Below, piece by piece: positions 33,564-42,980 of a stretch of DNA of 64,000 nt (positions are counted from its first letter, which is position 1; every line of letters starts with the position of its first letter). The stretch lies in NCBI GenBank assembly GCA_023052935.1, contig CM041298.1, positions 58,026,217 through 58,090,216 on the forward strand. The letters are read 5' to 3'. A program made the position numbers and the translations under genes. The notes below the pieces were generated by a model. It was given only the letters and a program-made list of their open reading frames with translations, had not been told where the DNA came from and did no database searches. This stretch comes from Piezodorus guildinii (lineage: Eukaryota; Arthropoda; Insecta; Hemiptera; Pentatomidae).

Positions 33564-34449
33564 TTAAATTGTGTCACATGAAATGTCCGTTTTTAAGGTA
33601 AAGGATTTTTATTAAAAATATGATATGAAAACAAGATAATTTTATTCGAAGTATTTACCTTCGTTTTCTACACATTTTTCCCAACGTGACACCAACTTTT
33701 TTATCCCCGAACTGCAAAACTCTGAGCTTTGAAGTGAAACAAAATCTAAAAACGCACTTTTCACTTGTTCATCATTTTCTAAAAGTTTTCCTTTGACGAA
33801 GTTGTCTAAATTCTTGAACAGGTGGTAATCTGTTGGAGACAAGTCGGGGGAATATGGTGGGTGCGGAAGAACTTCGTAGCCCAGTTCTTTCAATTTTTCT
33901 CGGTTTGTTTTGAAACATGCCGCTCAGTACACCCCAAGTACAGCCCAATACACTTTAAATGTCTGGAAACGGTAGATGCAGTTGCATTTAGTTGTGCTGA
34001 GAGTCCTTTAACTGTTTGGTAGGAGTTTCTTTCTTCTGTATGTTTGAGGACATCGTTGTCTATTACGTACGGAGGTCTTCCTCGGAGCAAGTTTTCCAAG
34101 TCGGTATCCCCAGCTGAAAACTTAGCAAACCAACGGCGAATGGTCCGTTCATTAACACTCCCTTCCCCAAACGCCTTTGCAAATATTTTTAGCGGCTTCA
34201 GCTGCTGAATGGCCGAGTTTAAACTCGTACAAAAATATTACTCGAAAATCGCGTTTCATGTTCATATTTGGAGGTATACTAAAAAGTGGGTAATTGATTG
34301 GGAAGTTAATGTTTATAATACAAAGGTAGAGGATTAGTACCTGTTTACTTTAAATATGTAAACATTCGGAAGAAAACAACAAAGACCTGCAAAATCCTTT
34401 ATGTATTTCAGAAACTATAAAAACGGACATTACATGTGAAACAACCCAA
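33564..34449 (-). mobile_element. Internally deleted mariner transposon
   Basis: TA target duplications (33562-33563 and 34450-34451) flank imperfect terminal inverted repeats that share TCACATG and AATGTCCGTTTTTA (TTAAATTGTGTCACATG versus TTGGGTTGTTTCACATG). The length of 886 bp is short of the usual 1.25-1.3 kb. The minus strand encodes the N-terminal helix-turn-helix part and the C-terminal end of a transposase but lacks the middle, so it is a non-autonomous deletion derivative. Confidence 0.9.
33642..34260 (-). pseudogene. Mariner transposase, broken and internally deleted
   Basis: The protein would bind the inverted repeats and cut and paste the element at TA sites. The N-terminus starts near 34260 (MNMKRDFRVIFLYEF, then GHSAAEAAKNI), with a frameshift near 34180. 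It resumes with VNERTIRRWFAKFSAGDTDL, LLRGRPP, and a second HTH around TASTVSRHLKCIGL (33890-34099). The next segment (33642-33893) is the C-terminus with PPYSPDLSPTDYHLFKNLD, which holds the last catalytic aspartate of the DD34D triad. The region with the first two aspartates is missing. Confidence 0.88.
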
Positions 34450-34830
34450 TAGAAGGTCCCGGGACTATATCTTTTTCAGGTGCCTTGGAGAATTATCCGG
34501 AATTGGAGAGGAAGAAAAGATTAATAGTGGTTTAGAGGTTTTGTGGGTTAGAGCGAGAATAGAGTTTGTCATGAAAGGATTGATATCTGGTCCGGACCTA
34601 ATCAGTAACATAAGGAATATTAAGGTCTTTATGGATGAGTTTATTCGTGACAAAGTAGGGAGTGTAGAGGATTTTGGATTGTAAGGATTGAATGCGGGAA
34701 GAATTTGATGGTGTAGTAGAGCCCCAAAGCTCTACTCCGTATGTCCAGATTGGGTCTTAAAATAGTCATGTGAATGAGCCTTCTGTAGTTAAGAGGAAGA
34801 TTTGACCGTTTGTCTTGTAAATTTTAAAAA

Positions 34831-35869
34831 TAAAACCAAAAAAAATAAACCACCAAAATGTCACAAATACCTTAAATATAAATGTTAATGACTCAGGGAG
34901 AGGCGCTGGGAGCTCCTGGGGTTCTGCTTTGTTCTCCACGAGTCGGTTGAAAACTTATCTCCCAAGGCCTTATGTTAATATTGTCTATAAGTATTAATGT
35001 TTTGCAATAGGTCAAAAAGCCTACACAGCTATATAAATTGTTATACTGTAGATTGTCACACCGTAACCATTATGCAATAATTTGAAGATGATTTTGACTA
35101 GTTGATGTTTTGCTAAAAATACCGCATATAACCACTCTCAATTCTACTAAATGGGACTGTGAAAAGAACGTCAATTCCAGTCATGTCGTTGAAGCCAGTG
35201 GAAGCTCCATTACTTTACTGCAGTACTCGAATACGCTTATGTCATGACCGTTTAAAGCAGGAATCTAAAGGTTGCTAATTTTAAATATAATCTTTCATTT
35301 TCAATATTTTTGTGTCATTAGAGTCCCAAGATCGCCGTTTATGAACAAGATGAATTCACCTGTCTTCGTTTTCCTACGAAGATATTTGCACAACTATAAG
35401 TGAAAATGGATCTTAAGGTATACTAGCATATGGTTGTTTGTAAACAAACTGGAGACTGAGTTGGAGGTCATGCAGTACTAGTGGTTGCGACACGATAGTA
35501 AAAATATCGCTACCCTAGGGCAGCTGTAGGAACTGGCTATTGCTCGACCAGGCCTTGGGCTCAAGGCTCCTCGCTGCAACTCCTGTCATCATCCTATAAT
35601 GCACTTCTTGCACATGGATAAATACTCCACACGCTGTAGTATGTAGTATATGTATTGACATTATCGCTACTTTGCGGTATATCGGGGTTTCTGGGTCTAA
35701 GAATTTCATTGCGTACAGACTACACGCAATTAATTGTTTGTAAATTTCTTCCGATATTTTTTTGTTCGATTGGGTTCTGGAATAAGTTCGTAGAGTTTTT
35801 TCCTGGTGATTTCAATAAAAACTTTAGATTCTTGTAAATATTTTTAATCGATTATATACGACCTATTTT
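34831..35869. other. No recognised gene
   Basis: Less repetitive than its neighbours. A 64-codon minus ORF (35515-35709) has no known motif. Nothing supports a coding call. Confidence 0.3.
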
Positions 35870-36090
35870 TATCTGTTACATCTTTCTTGTATATTCCGTT
35901 CTCCAATACAGTTGAAGGACGACCCGAGCGCTTCGCGTCATCCAAATCAAAATTTCCGGTTCTGAACCGTAACCGACGGTGCTTTCATCTAAGGTATCAT
36001 CGCCACACGTACTGCAAATTTTGTTAACCGTTTGGACAACGAATTTTCCTTTTCATCGAAAAATCATTAAATGACAAAAACGAATTTTTT
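35870..36090 (+). repeat. Family E short interspersed repeat
   Basis: CAGTTGAAGGACGACC, GAGCGCTTCGCGTCATCC, TCCGGTTCTGAACCG and GGTATCATCGCC, then TTTCCTTTTCATCG. Same order as the reverse complement of 26870-27075. Confidence 0.65.
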
Positions 36091-36410
36091 TTTCTTTTTC
36101 CGGTTTGAGCAAGGCAAATACCACTTAAAGATAGGGACTCTCAGTAGGGCTGTTGCATAAAAGTACCTTTAATAAGCCTTTTTTAGAATAATATTAACGT
36201 TATTGGCCAAGTTTAGTTATTAACCCAAAAATTTAGCCCAATTTCCACTTCTCAATATTCCATTCCAAAACAATGTCGAAATTCCCTTCTTCCTTGGGAA
36301 AAGCGGTGGAAATCACATTAAGCGTACACGTTTCCTGTATTGATTGTATGAATGTATGTAGTATTGAAAGAAAACAGAGAGAGTTGAATCATACTTAATA
36401 ATAAAAATAT
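36091..36410. other. No recognised feature
   Basis: AT-rich spacer between family E and family A copies. Confidence 0.3.
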
Positions 36411-37316
36411 GTGCGGGCAACACACGACTTTCACTTACCTCCATTTTTAAAATCAATAAAGAATTTTCAAATACAGTTAGGGATAAAAATCAGTGAAACT
36501 ATTAAAGAATTAATTTAATTGAATTTCTATAGAAACGTTTGTATTAAAAAAATATTATATTATATTATCTAAAATAATCGATTAGTTTTATCTTCTTTTC
36601 ATCACTCTATTAACTTTTAAAAGCTTGAGTATAAGATATTTTCTCTAAAATCTTTAGCTTTCCAACGGTATTTTTACATGTATATTATTGTTCTTATGTC
36701 CAAAAACAAAAAATTGCATTAAAAAAATATTTTTTCAGTTTTCTCCTTTAGTTGCTTTTCAAATTGGCTCAACTTTATATTTAGCTGTTTTTCATCAGTG
36801 GTAACAAGATAATATAGTTATTTTTATAGAATCAACAAAATTAAAGGTACTTTAGAGAAAGAAAAGTTAAAATATCGGCATTTAAGCCCTGTCAGACCAT
36901 TTTTATCTGAATGAAACCTAAATGATATTAAAGCCCATTAAATTTTACATCGATGTAGCGAGTTTAATCAAAATCGTCGGAACTTGTTTCCGAGAAAATC
37001 GAAAAAATTTGGAAATTGCATGGTATAAAGTGGCTCTTCTGGTAAGCTCATATTGATGAAAAAGGTTTTGTAACGTCTCGGGCGTATATTTGTCTTAAAT
37101 ATGAAATTTCAGTTTCATAGGACTTACCGTTTCCACCAGGGAGTTACCACCACACACACACACACCCCACACACACATACTCACGCACAGACCTTTTTGC
37201 GGGACTTGGTTATTTGGACTCAGGGGACCCTAAAATGTGTATTTCCGTTGAAAACTGGAATTCGAAACTTTTCACAATCGCAATACTTTCCCTTTACTAT
37301 ATATAGTAAGTGAAAG
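36411..37316 (+). repeat. Family A dispersed repeat, reference full-length copy
   Basis: Starts with GTGCGGGCAACACACG followed by ACTTTCACTTACCTCC and ends TTACTATATATAGTAAGTG plus AAAGT. It is uninterrupted and colinear with 5694-6616 (reverse), 59637-60455 and the split copies at 11843 and 52230. The inner ends form a 12-bp inverted repeat. A (CA)n-rich patch lies near 37150-37190. It has no coding capacity; class not determined. Confidence 0.8.
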
Positions 37317-37548
37317 TAATAATACGTGAAACTATTAAAGAATTACTTAAATTGTTAATTAATTTAAATATTTACAATTGTACCCTCCAAAACCTCTCAT
37401 TTGTACATCGGTTTCATTTACTGAGAACACCTGTACTGTATGACACCAGGTATAACTTCCGTAGTTCACCTCTTTATCAAATGTGAGAACTCTAAATAGT
37501 ATCTTTGACCAGATTACAATAAAGCACTTCTCACGAGCAGTTTAGGAC

Positions 37549-37753
37549 ATGGCTGCCGAGAAAGTCAGTTACAGCGAATCCATCCTGGGCGTGTTGAAAT
37601 TTATCTTTGCTTCCAAAACCATAATTATGTTAAAAAGAAATACCAACGAGACTAAAGATACGCTACAGTGGGATTTCCTTCAATTTAATGAGAGAACTGA
37701 AAAAGAGTTGGATATGAGTAAACCCTTATGTGGACTTATGGAACTAAAACAAG
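37549..37753 (+). CDS. Candidate host first coding exon
   Basis: An ORF starts at ATG 37549 (MAAEKVSYSESILGVLKFI) and runs 68 codons to a consensus-like 5' splice site CAAG-GTAAGA at 37750-37759, leaving phase 1. The frame would stay open into the presumed intron to 37815. Unlike most ORFs here it is not part of any repeat I can match, and its codons are less AT-biased than the surroundings. There is no recognisable domain; the segment is mixed charged and hydrophobic. No downstream exon can be tied to it, and the Penelope-like element begins 180 bp later. It could still be chance. Function unknown. Confidence 0.35.
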
Positions 37754-37932
37754 GTAAGATGTGGCCCCTCTCAATGATTCCTCCATTTCATTATTCTAAT
37801 TTTTGTTCCCTCTAAATTTCTTGGTAATCTTCCTCCAGGTATGCTTCATTGACCAACTAGTTCTTTAATACATAACAAATTAAATATATATATATTTATG
37901 ATTGTGGATGTAATTAGTTGACCGTTGAGAAT

Positions 37933-38704
37933 TACTGGAAGGAATTAGTCCGGGTGGCGGTCATTAAATGAAACAACTAAATAGTTTCAACTATTTTATT
38001 GTTTGCCCACGTTTCGACCCCCTTTGTGGGTCATCATCAGGGCTAAAAAGATACAAAAGAATATAATTTCAATGACATTACATACAATATTATATAACCT
38101 ATTTAGCTAGAGAACGTCGGTATTGAAAAAATAACAGAAAAACTGTATATGTAAAAAAAATACAATGACCATATTACAATAATGAAAGTGTTATACAGAA
38201 AAAATAAAAATGTTCACTAAACAAAATTTACACAGGTATCAATAATTTACATGAAATATGAAATATAAAAATATGAAGTAGAGTGGAGATACGTACCGCA
38301 TGGTGGGAGAATGGAAACTAGGTACTGTTTTGGTAGATGGGGGGTAGGTAGGATGGAAAATACGTAGGAAAAGGTGGAATGGAAAATACGTACTGATTTA
38401 TGGACAGGGCCTGACAACAATGACTAAAATTCTTAATACTACCATACAAAGAATCAATGAAATTTAACTTATGATTATAATAATGATACAGGATAAAAAA
38501 TTATGATTTAATTCTTGAAATATCACCTATATAATAGTAAGAGCAGTGATGGAAGATGTATATGGAGAAAAACTGACTGTACCTCCCAACTTAATCATCC
38601 CTAATTCTGTTTTAGGTATCCAAAGATAACAGGGTGGAAAAAATAATAATGGAACATTGTAAAATACATTAATTGACAAATCTTACAGGTTGATAAAAAA
38701 AATT
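37933..38704 (-). repeat. PLE terminal repeat, 3' side of the element
   Basis: Outer end TACTGGAAGGAATTAGTCC at 37933. Inner end TTGATAAAAAAAATT at about 38704. It is the reverse complement of 41579-42350. Differences noticed are CCCACG versus CCAACG next to the hammerhead core and AACAGAAAAAC versus AATAGAAGAAC near 38130. In this copy the hammerhead core lies in the sense orientation of the RT ORF. Confidence 0.93.
38003..38046 (-). ncRNA. Hammerhead ribozyme core in PLE, sense-side copy
   Basis: Minus strand: GCC, CTGATGA (38034-38040), a stem II of GACCC and GGGTC around ACAAAGG, GAAAC (38011-38015), then GTG and GGC. The layout fits a type I hammerhead with a minimal stem III and a GCC/GGC stem I. 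The base preceding the expected cut would be G (GTG), which hammerheads do not normally cleave, whereas the partner copy has GTT. Self-cleavage of this copy is therefore doubtful. Hammerheads in Penelope terminal repeats are established in the literature. Confidence 0.75.
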
Positions 38705-38905
38705 AAATAAACATAAATACAAGTTGGAATAAATTGAATAGTGAAGACATTTAGAAAATTTTAAATACATAAACAAAACAAAATAAATACATATATAGAA
38801 TTATATGGATACCTAAAATAGATTTAAAAATATTAATAAAAACCAACAAACAATAATAATGAAAAACAAAACAATATATATGGTGGGATAGACAGAGAAA
38901 ATATG

Positions 38906-39727
38906 CTACTTAATAGAGTTTAATATGTGGCTATATGTGGAGGAAATGCATTGTTTATCGGTTTTGTGGTTAACAGGATTGGATTGGAGGTGGATGTGGA
39001 CGGATTCAGCGATTAGTCTTTTCTTATGGTTTGGAACATAATCTAAAATGGAGCAGTCGTCAAAGTTAAAGGAATGATTGAAATGTATGGAGTGTTCAGA
39101 AAGTTTTGAGGCTAGAGGGTTTCGAGAGGATACGGAGAGTTTATGTTGCGATATTCTGGTTTTTAAGTAATTTTTGGTTTCTCCTACATAGGATACATCA
39201 CAATCTGTACATGAAATTTTATAAACAATATTGGAACGATATATAGGAGTGATCGGGTCTTTTGTATTGGTAAAAAGGTGAGAAAGCTTGTTCTGGGTCT
39301 TTAGTCCTAGTTTTAAGGAAGGTAAGGAAAATTTAAGGATTTTTTTTATATTTTCAGAAAGGTGCGGAATGTAAGGTAGGGATCTATATAAAAATATCAT
39401 GGGTGAATCATGGTCGGGAATTGTAGGGGAAGTAACGGTGGTTTTTGTGTTATAAGAATCTATAAGGTTTTTAATTACTTTTTTTGGGAAGCTGTTTAAG
39501 GTTAGTATTTTTTTAATACGTTCGATATTATTAGGATGGTACTTTGGATCAGACAAGGATAGGCAACGGTGGACGAGATTCTTGGCAACATTTAATTTCT
39601 GATGATATGGGTGTTGGGAGAAGAAGTTGAGCAGTCTACCGGAATAGGTGGATTTGGTGTACCAGTCAGTTGAAATAGAACCGTCGGTATTTCTAGTGAT
39701 AAGTAAGTCTAAAAAGGGAATTGTCAA
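38906..39727 (-). CDS. PLE C-terminal segment with GIY-YIG endonuclease
   Basis: An open segment of 273 codons from the first Met; the frame is open a little further upstream (FNSYDPRLRFTVEREN), to the frameshift near 39785. Residues 1-160 are the RT thumb and linker. The GIY-YIG domain begins at about 165: IVY (167-169) and YVG (180-182) are the name motifs. Arg191 and His195 follow in LKTRISQHK, and Glu241 in IAESVHI fits the metal-binding glutamate. CTDC (173-176) between the motifs is the cysteine pair typical of Penelope endonucleases. The enzyme would nick target DNA for reverse transcription. It belongs to the same original ORF as 39829-41571. Confidence 0.92.
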   Translation of the reverse strand: MTIPFLDLLITRNTDGSISTDWYTKSTYSGRLLNFFSQHPYHQKLNVAKNLVHRCLSLSDPKYHPNNIERIKKILTLNSFPKKVIKNLIDSYNTKTTVTSPTIPDHDSPMIFLYRSLPYIPHLSENIKKILKFSLPSLKLGLKTQNKLSHLFTNTKDPITPIYRSNIVYKISCTDCDVSYVGETKNYLKTRISQHKLSVSSRNPLASKLSEHSIHFNHSFNFDDCSILDYVPNHKKRLIAESVHIHLQSNPVNHKTDKQCISSTYSHILNSIK

Positions 39728-39828
39728 GTTGTTTTCTCTTTCTACGGTAAAACGGAGGCGTGGATCATAAGAATTAAATATTTATTATAAGGAAGAGGTC
39801 GTCCACGTACTTTTTAATAAATATAATT

Positions 39829-41571
39829 TCATTTTTTATAGGTTGCGGTTATAGAGTCGAGTAAGTCATTTAGTACGATATTAGAGAGGTCAGGAGCGAG
39901 ACAGTTACCCATTGCAAGTCCCGAGATCTGATTGTAAAATTTGTTTTGAAAAGTGAGATATCCGGTTTTACAACAAAGTTTTAGTGATTCTAAATATGAA
40001 AGAAGATTGAGTGTGGTGTGGGGTTCAATGATGCTCCAGTGTTTTTCTACTAGTTGGATAACTTTATCAATGGGGATATTGGTAAATAGGCTTTCGGCGT
40101 CAAAGGATGTTAGAATGTAGTTGGGGGGAATATGCAATGATAGTAACTGTTCTCGGAGGTAAAGGGAATTGTTAATGTCATAGGGGTTAGTTCGGCTAAG
40201 TATTTTAAGTGAAGGTAGAAGGAATTTACTAAGTTTCGAGGAAGGTGCGTTGATGTTTGAAATGATGGGACGGAGTGGATTGCCGGGTTTGTGAATTTTG
40301 GGAAGGCCATATAAACGCGGGGGTAAGGAGTTGTACGAGATCAAGTTTCTGTACGTGGTTAGGTTGATGAATTTATTTTCTAAGAGATTTTTGATATGTT
40401 GATTGAATTTAATCATGAGAGGGCGGGTGGGATCACGGGAAGATGGTGTATATGTCGATCGGTCTGATAAGAGTGAGTTAATTTTGTCGTCATATTCAGT
40501 TTTGTCCATTATAACTGTCACGTTACCTTTGTCAGCCCTAGTAACTATAAGTTGTTCATTGGATCTGAGGAATGAGCGAGTGAAGGAAAGATCTTTGAAG
40601 AAGAGGGGGGAAAGAGACGATTGAGGTGGAGGGCGTTGGAGATGGTTGGAGATCATATTACTAATACGTAAACGGGAGATTTCCTTGTCCTCCTCACTTA
40701 TTTTGAAAATATCATCTTTATAAATATATTTCAAATCCGTGATAAGTTGGGGAATCATTTTTGAAGGATTAGAAGAAGGGGTAGAAAAATTGGGACCTAA
40801 GCTCAAAATGTTGTTAACATTAGGGGGGACTGAGGTAGAGGAAATATTTTTGATCCAATCATCAGAGCCTTTAGGATACGGTTTTTTATTAATACTATTT
40901 TCATAAATGGTTTTAAATTTTTTAACGAGGGAAAGTTTTGTCTGTTTTTTAGTAAAAGCAAAAATTGTTTGAATACTTGTAGTCAGTTTGTCCATGTTCT
41001 GGTCTCCTATAATAGGATGTAAAAAAGAATTTAAGGAACGTATATTGTCGTTTATGTGGTCAATTTGTTGTATGGTTTCTCTAATTTTTAAGTTCAGTAG
41101 TGTTCTTTTGTATCTGTCCAAGGAGTGTGTCAATTTGGAGGCAAGAGAATTTGACAAAGGGACTTGACTAATGCAGTTCTCAATAAATTTTGGGAAAAGA
41201 GACTGGGTTCGACATTTTAATAAGAAAATTCTTTGTTCTGTTTTTTTGGCAAGTCGTTTGTGGAGGTTGCAAAGATTGTTAAAGGCTTTTCTATTTTGGG
41301 GGAATTGCGATTTAAGTGAGGAGAAAATATGATGGTGGTCATTATTAGTAATCACTGAAGAAAGGTGGTAAGGGGTTGAAGAGGATACATTTTGAGTCTG
41401 GGAGAAAGATGTATCCGGAGAAGTAATTGAAAGATGAGAAGTAACTAGGGAAGAAGGTGTATGGGGAGTTTTAGTATGATGTTGAGTTGGGAAGTGCGTC
41501 AGAAATCCATTACTATTAAACCTAGTGTGATAGCGGTGTGATGGTCTAGAAGAATCCAAAAGAGCGGTCAA
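39829..41571 (-). CDS. PLE reverse transcriptase, N-terminal and palm segment
   Basis: An open segment of 580 codons. After a Ser/Thr-rich leader and a helical region come the Penelope RT motifs: VTRADKGNVTVIMDKTEYDD, then YGLPKIHKPGNPLRPIISN, then motif A at about 485 (TSFDAESLFTNIP) with the first catalytic aspartate, and motif B near 548 (GLAMGNCLAPDLSN). The frame stops just after TATYKK, where AAAAAATGA occurs. In the next frame the sequence continues KKYVDDLFLI, the catalytic YVDD, and then stops again. So the active site is present but split by two single-base frame changes within about 60 bp (39785-39845). Confidence 0.93.
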   Translation of the reverse strand: MTALLDSSRPSHRYHTRFNSNGFLTHFPTQHHTKTPHTPSSLVTSHLSITSPDTSFSQTQNVSSSTPYHLSSVITNNDHHHIFSSLKSQFPQNRKAFNNLCNLHKRLAKKTEQRIFLLKCRTQSLFPKFIENCISQVPLSNSLASKLTHSLDRYKRTLLNLKIRETIQQIDHINDNIRSLNSFLHPIIGDQNMDKLTTSIQTIFAFTKKQTKLSLVKKFKTIYENSINKKPYPKGSDDWIKNISSTSVPPNVNNILSLGPNFSTPSSNPSKMIPQLITDLKYIYKDDIFKISEEDKEISRLRISNMISNHLQRPPPQSSLSPLFFKDLSFTRSFLRSNEQLIVTRADKGNVTVIMDKTEYDDKINSLLSDRSTYTPSSRDPTRPLMIKFNQHIKNLLENKFINLTTYRNLISYNSLPPRLYGLPKIHKPGNPLRPIISNINAPSSKLSKFLLPSLKILSRTNPYDINNSLYLREQLLSLHIPPNYILTSFDAESLFTNIPIDKVIQLVEKHWSIIEPHTTLNLLSYLESLKLCCKTGYLTFQNKFYNQISGLAMGNCLAPDLSNIVLNDLLDSITATYKK

Positions 41572-41578
41572 TAATAAT

Positions 41579-42350
41579 AATTTTTTTTATCAACCTGTAA
41601 GATTTGTCAATTAATGTATTTTACAATGTTCCATTATTATTTTTTCCACCCTGTTATCTTTGGATACCTAAAACAGAATTAGGGATGATTAAGTTGGGAG
41701 GTACAGTCAGTTTTTCTCCATATACATCTTCCATCACTGCTCTTTCTATTATATAGGTGATATTTCAAGAATTAAATCATAATTTTTTATCCTGTATCAT
41801 TATTATAATCATAAGTTAAATTTCATTGATTCTTTGTATGGTAGTATTAAGAATTTTAGTCATTGTTGTCAGGCCCTGTCCATAAATCAGTACGTATTTT
41901 CCATTCCACCTTTTCCTACGTATTTTCCATCCTACCTACCCCCCATCTACCAAAACAGTACCTAGTTTCCATTCTCCCACCATGCGGTACGTATCTCCAC
42001 TCTACTTCATATTTTTATATTTCATATTTCATGTAAATTATTGATACCTGTGTAAATTTTGTTTAGTGAACATTTTTATTTTTTCTGTATAACACTTTCA
42101 TTATTGTAATATGGTCATTGTATTTTTTTTACATATACAGTTCTTCTATTATTTTTTCAATACCGACGTTCTCTAGCTAAATAGGTTATATAATATTGTA
42201 TGTAATGTCATTGAAATTATATTCTTTTGTATCTTTTTAGCCCTGATGATGACCCACAAAGGGGGTCGAAACGTTGGCAAACAATAAAATAGTTGAAACT
42301 ATTTAGTTGTTTCATTTAATGACCGCCACCCGGACTAATTCCTTCCAGTA
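41579..42350 (+). repeat. PLE terminal repeat, 5' side of the element (inverted)
   Basis: Reverse complement of 37933-38704. The outer end is CCTTCCAGTA at 42341-42350, directly followed by (AT)n. The inner end abuts the start of the RT ORF. The hammerhead core here is on the plus strand, antisense to the RT. Confidence 0.93.
42237..42282 (+). ncRNA. Hammerhead ribozyme core in PLE, antisense-side copy
   Basis: GCC (42240-42242), CTGATGA (42243-42249), stem II GACCC (42251-42255) with GGGTC (42263-42267), GAAAC (42268-42272), GTT (42273-42275), GGC (42276-42278). All invariant core bases are present. Stem I pairs GCC with GGC, and the flanking TT/AA extends it past one mismatch. Stem III would be minimal (AC with GT). 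GTT is a permitted though weaker cleavage triplet. It is the best hammerhead candidate in the window by completeness. Confidence 0.8.
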
Positions 42351-42363
42351 TATATATTTATAT

Positions 42364-42402
<39 letters not shown>
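42351..42402 (+). repeat. (AT)n microsatellite at the PLE edge
   Basis: Nearly pure TA repeats adjoining the outer end of the PLE. Microsatellite targets or tails are common at such junctions. Confidence 0.85.
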
Positions 42403-42555
42403 TCCTGTGTTAATAAGTATTTAACGCTACTGGCTCAGATTACTACAGTACTTGCTAACCAAAAGGTGTAACTTCCAATTTACAATGATTGTAAAGTTGA
42501 CAAATTACCGTTAACAGCCCTTTTTGGACTCCGGGATTGAGTTCTGGTGCTCAAC

Positions 42556-42967
42556 AGTTAATGAATCACACACAGTGAAGATATTAAAATACTGTTTTTA
42601 TTATCAGAATACAATATATATTCAGAATACAATAAACTGTGCTGAGGAGTTAGGGTGACTACAAGTGCACATTCCGAGGTCTCCATCTATGAGTGTGACA
42701 CAAGTAAATGTTACAACTAGAGTGATGAGTTTTGAGGATCAAAGGGTATATATATCAAGGTTTTGTAGAGGGGATAAGGATTCGGCATCGGTACCTCAAA
42801 GGAAGTGCTTCCAGATGTTGGGTTCTGTGTCCTAAGTACAGGTATGTGTTCTTTGTCGGTACTTGGCCTGTCCTTTCTAGGTTTATGGGTGACACCCTCA
42901 GGTATAGAAAAGGAAGTTGTTAATAATTACTGTATATTATTTATTAGTTAGGTCTCATTCTATAACT
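42556..42967 (-). repeat. 3' LTR of the gag-only element
   Basis: 412 bp, AGTTAATGAATCACACAC to CATTCTATAACT in plus reading. In sense it has a TATA-like GATATATATACCC (about 42748-42760) and a downstream AATAAA (42597-42602). It carries an 18-bp tandem duplication near 42612-42640 absent from the other LTR. The TATA and polyadenylation signals fit promoter and 3' processing functions. Confidence 0.9.
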
Positions 42968-42980
42968 ACTCTCCCCCTTA
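42968..42980 (-). other. Polypurine tract
   Basis: In sense the bases are TAAGGGGGAGAGT, directly upstream of the 3' LTR. This is the expected place for plus-strand DNA priming. Confidence 0.85.

Larger units (their letters stand above)
33427..34830 (-). mobile_element. Jockey-type LINE 3' fragment split by mariner
   Basis: Outside the mariner, 33427-33563 matches the LINE 3' UTR (AGTAAATGTGATAG, ATGTAGAGAAGCTTTTCATTG, CACTCTAAACATATTC). 34450-34830 carries broken minus-strand coding (SSPIPDNSPRHLKK, LIRSGPDINPFMTNS) of the same C-terminus as the LINEs at 4427 and 52870. The two parts rejoin exactly across the TA duplication. Confidence 0.8.
37933..42350 (-). mobile_element. Penelope-like element (PLE) with inverted terminal repeats
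   Basis: Coding on the minus strand gives a reverse transcriptase of Penelope type followed by a GIY-YIG endonuclease, the diagnostic pair of this class. Long terminal repeats of 772 bp (37933-38704 and 41579-42350) are in inverted orientation and differ at only a few positions I could find, so insertion is recent. Each repeat contains a hammerhead-ribozyme core. The ORF is interrupted by two frameshifts around the YVDD motif. No target duplication is obvious; the right side runs into an (AT)n tract. Penelope copies with inverted LTR-like repeats are known from Drosophila virilis. Confidence 0.93.
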
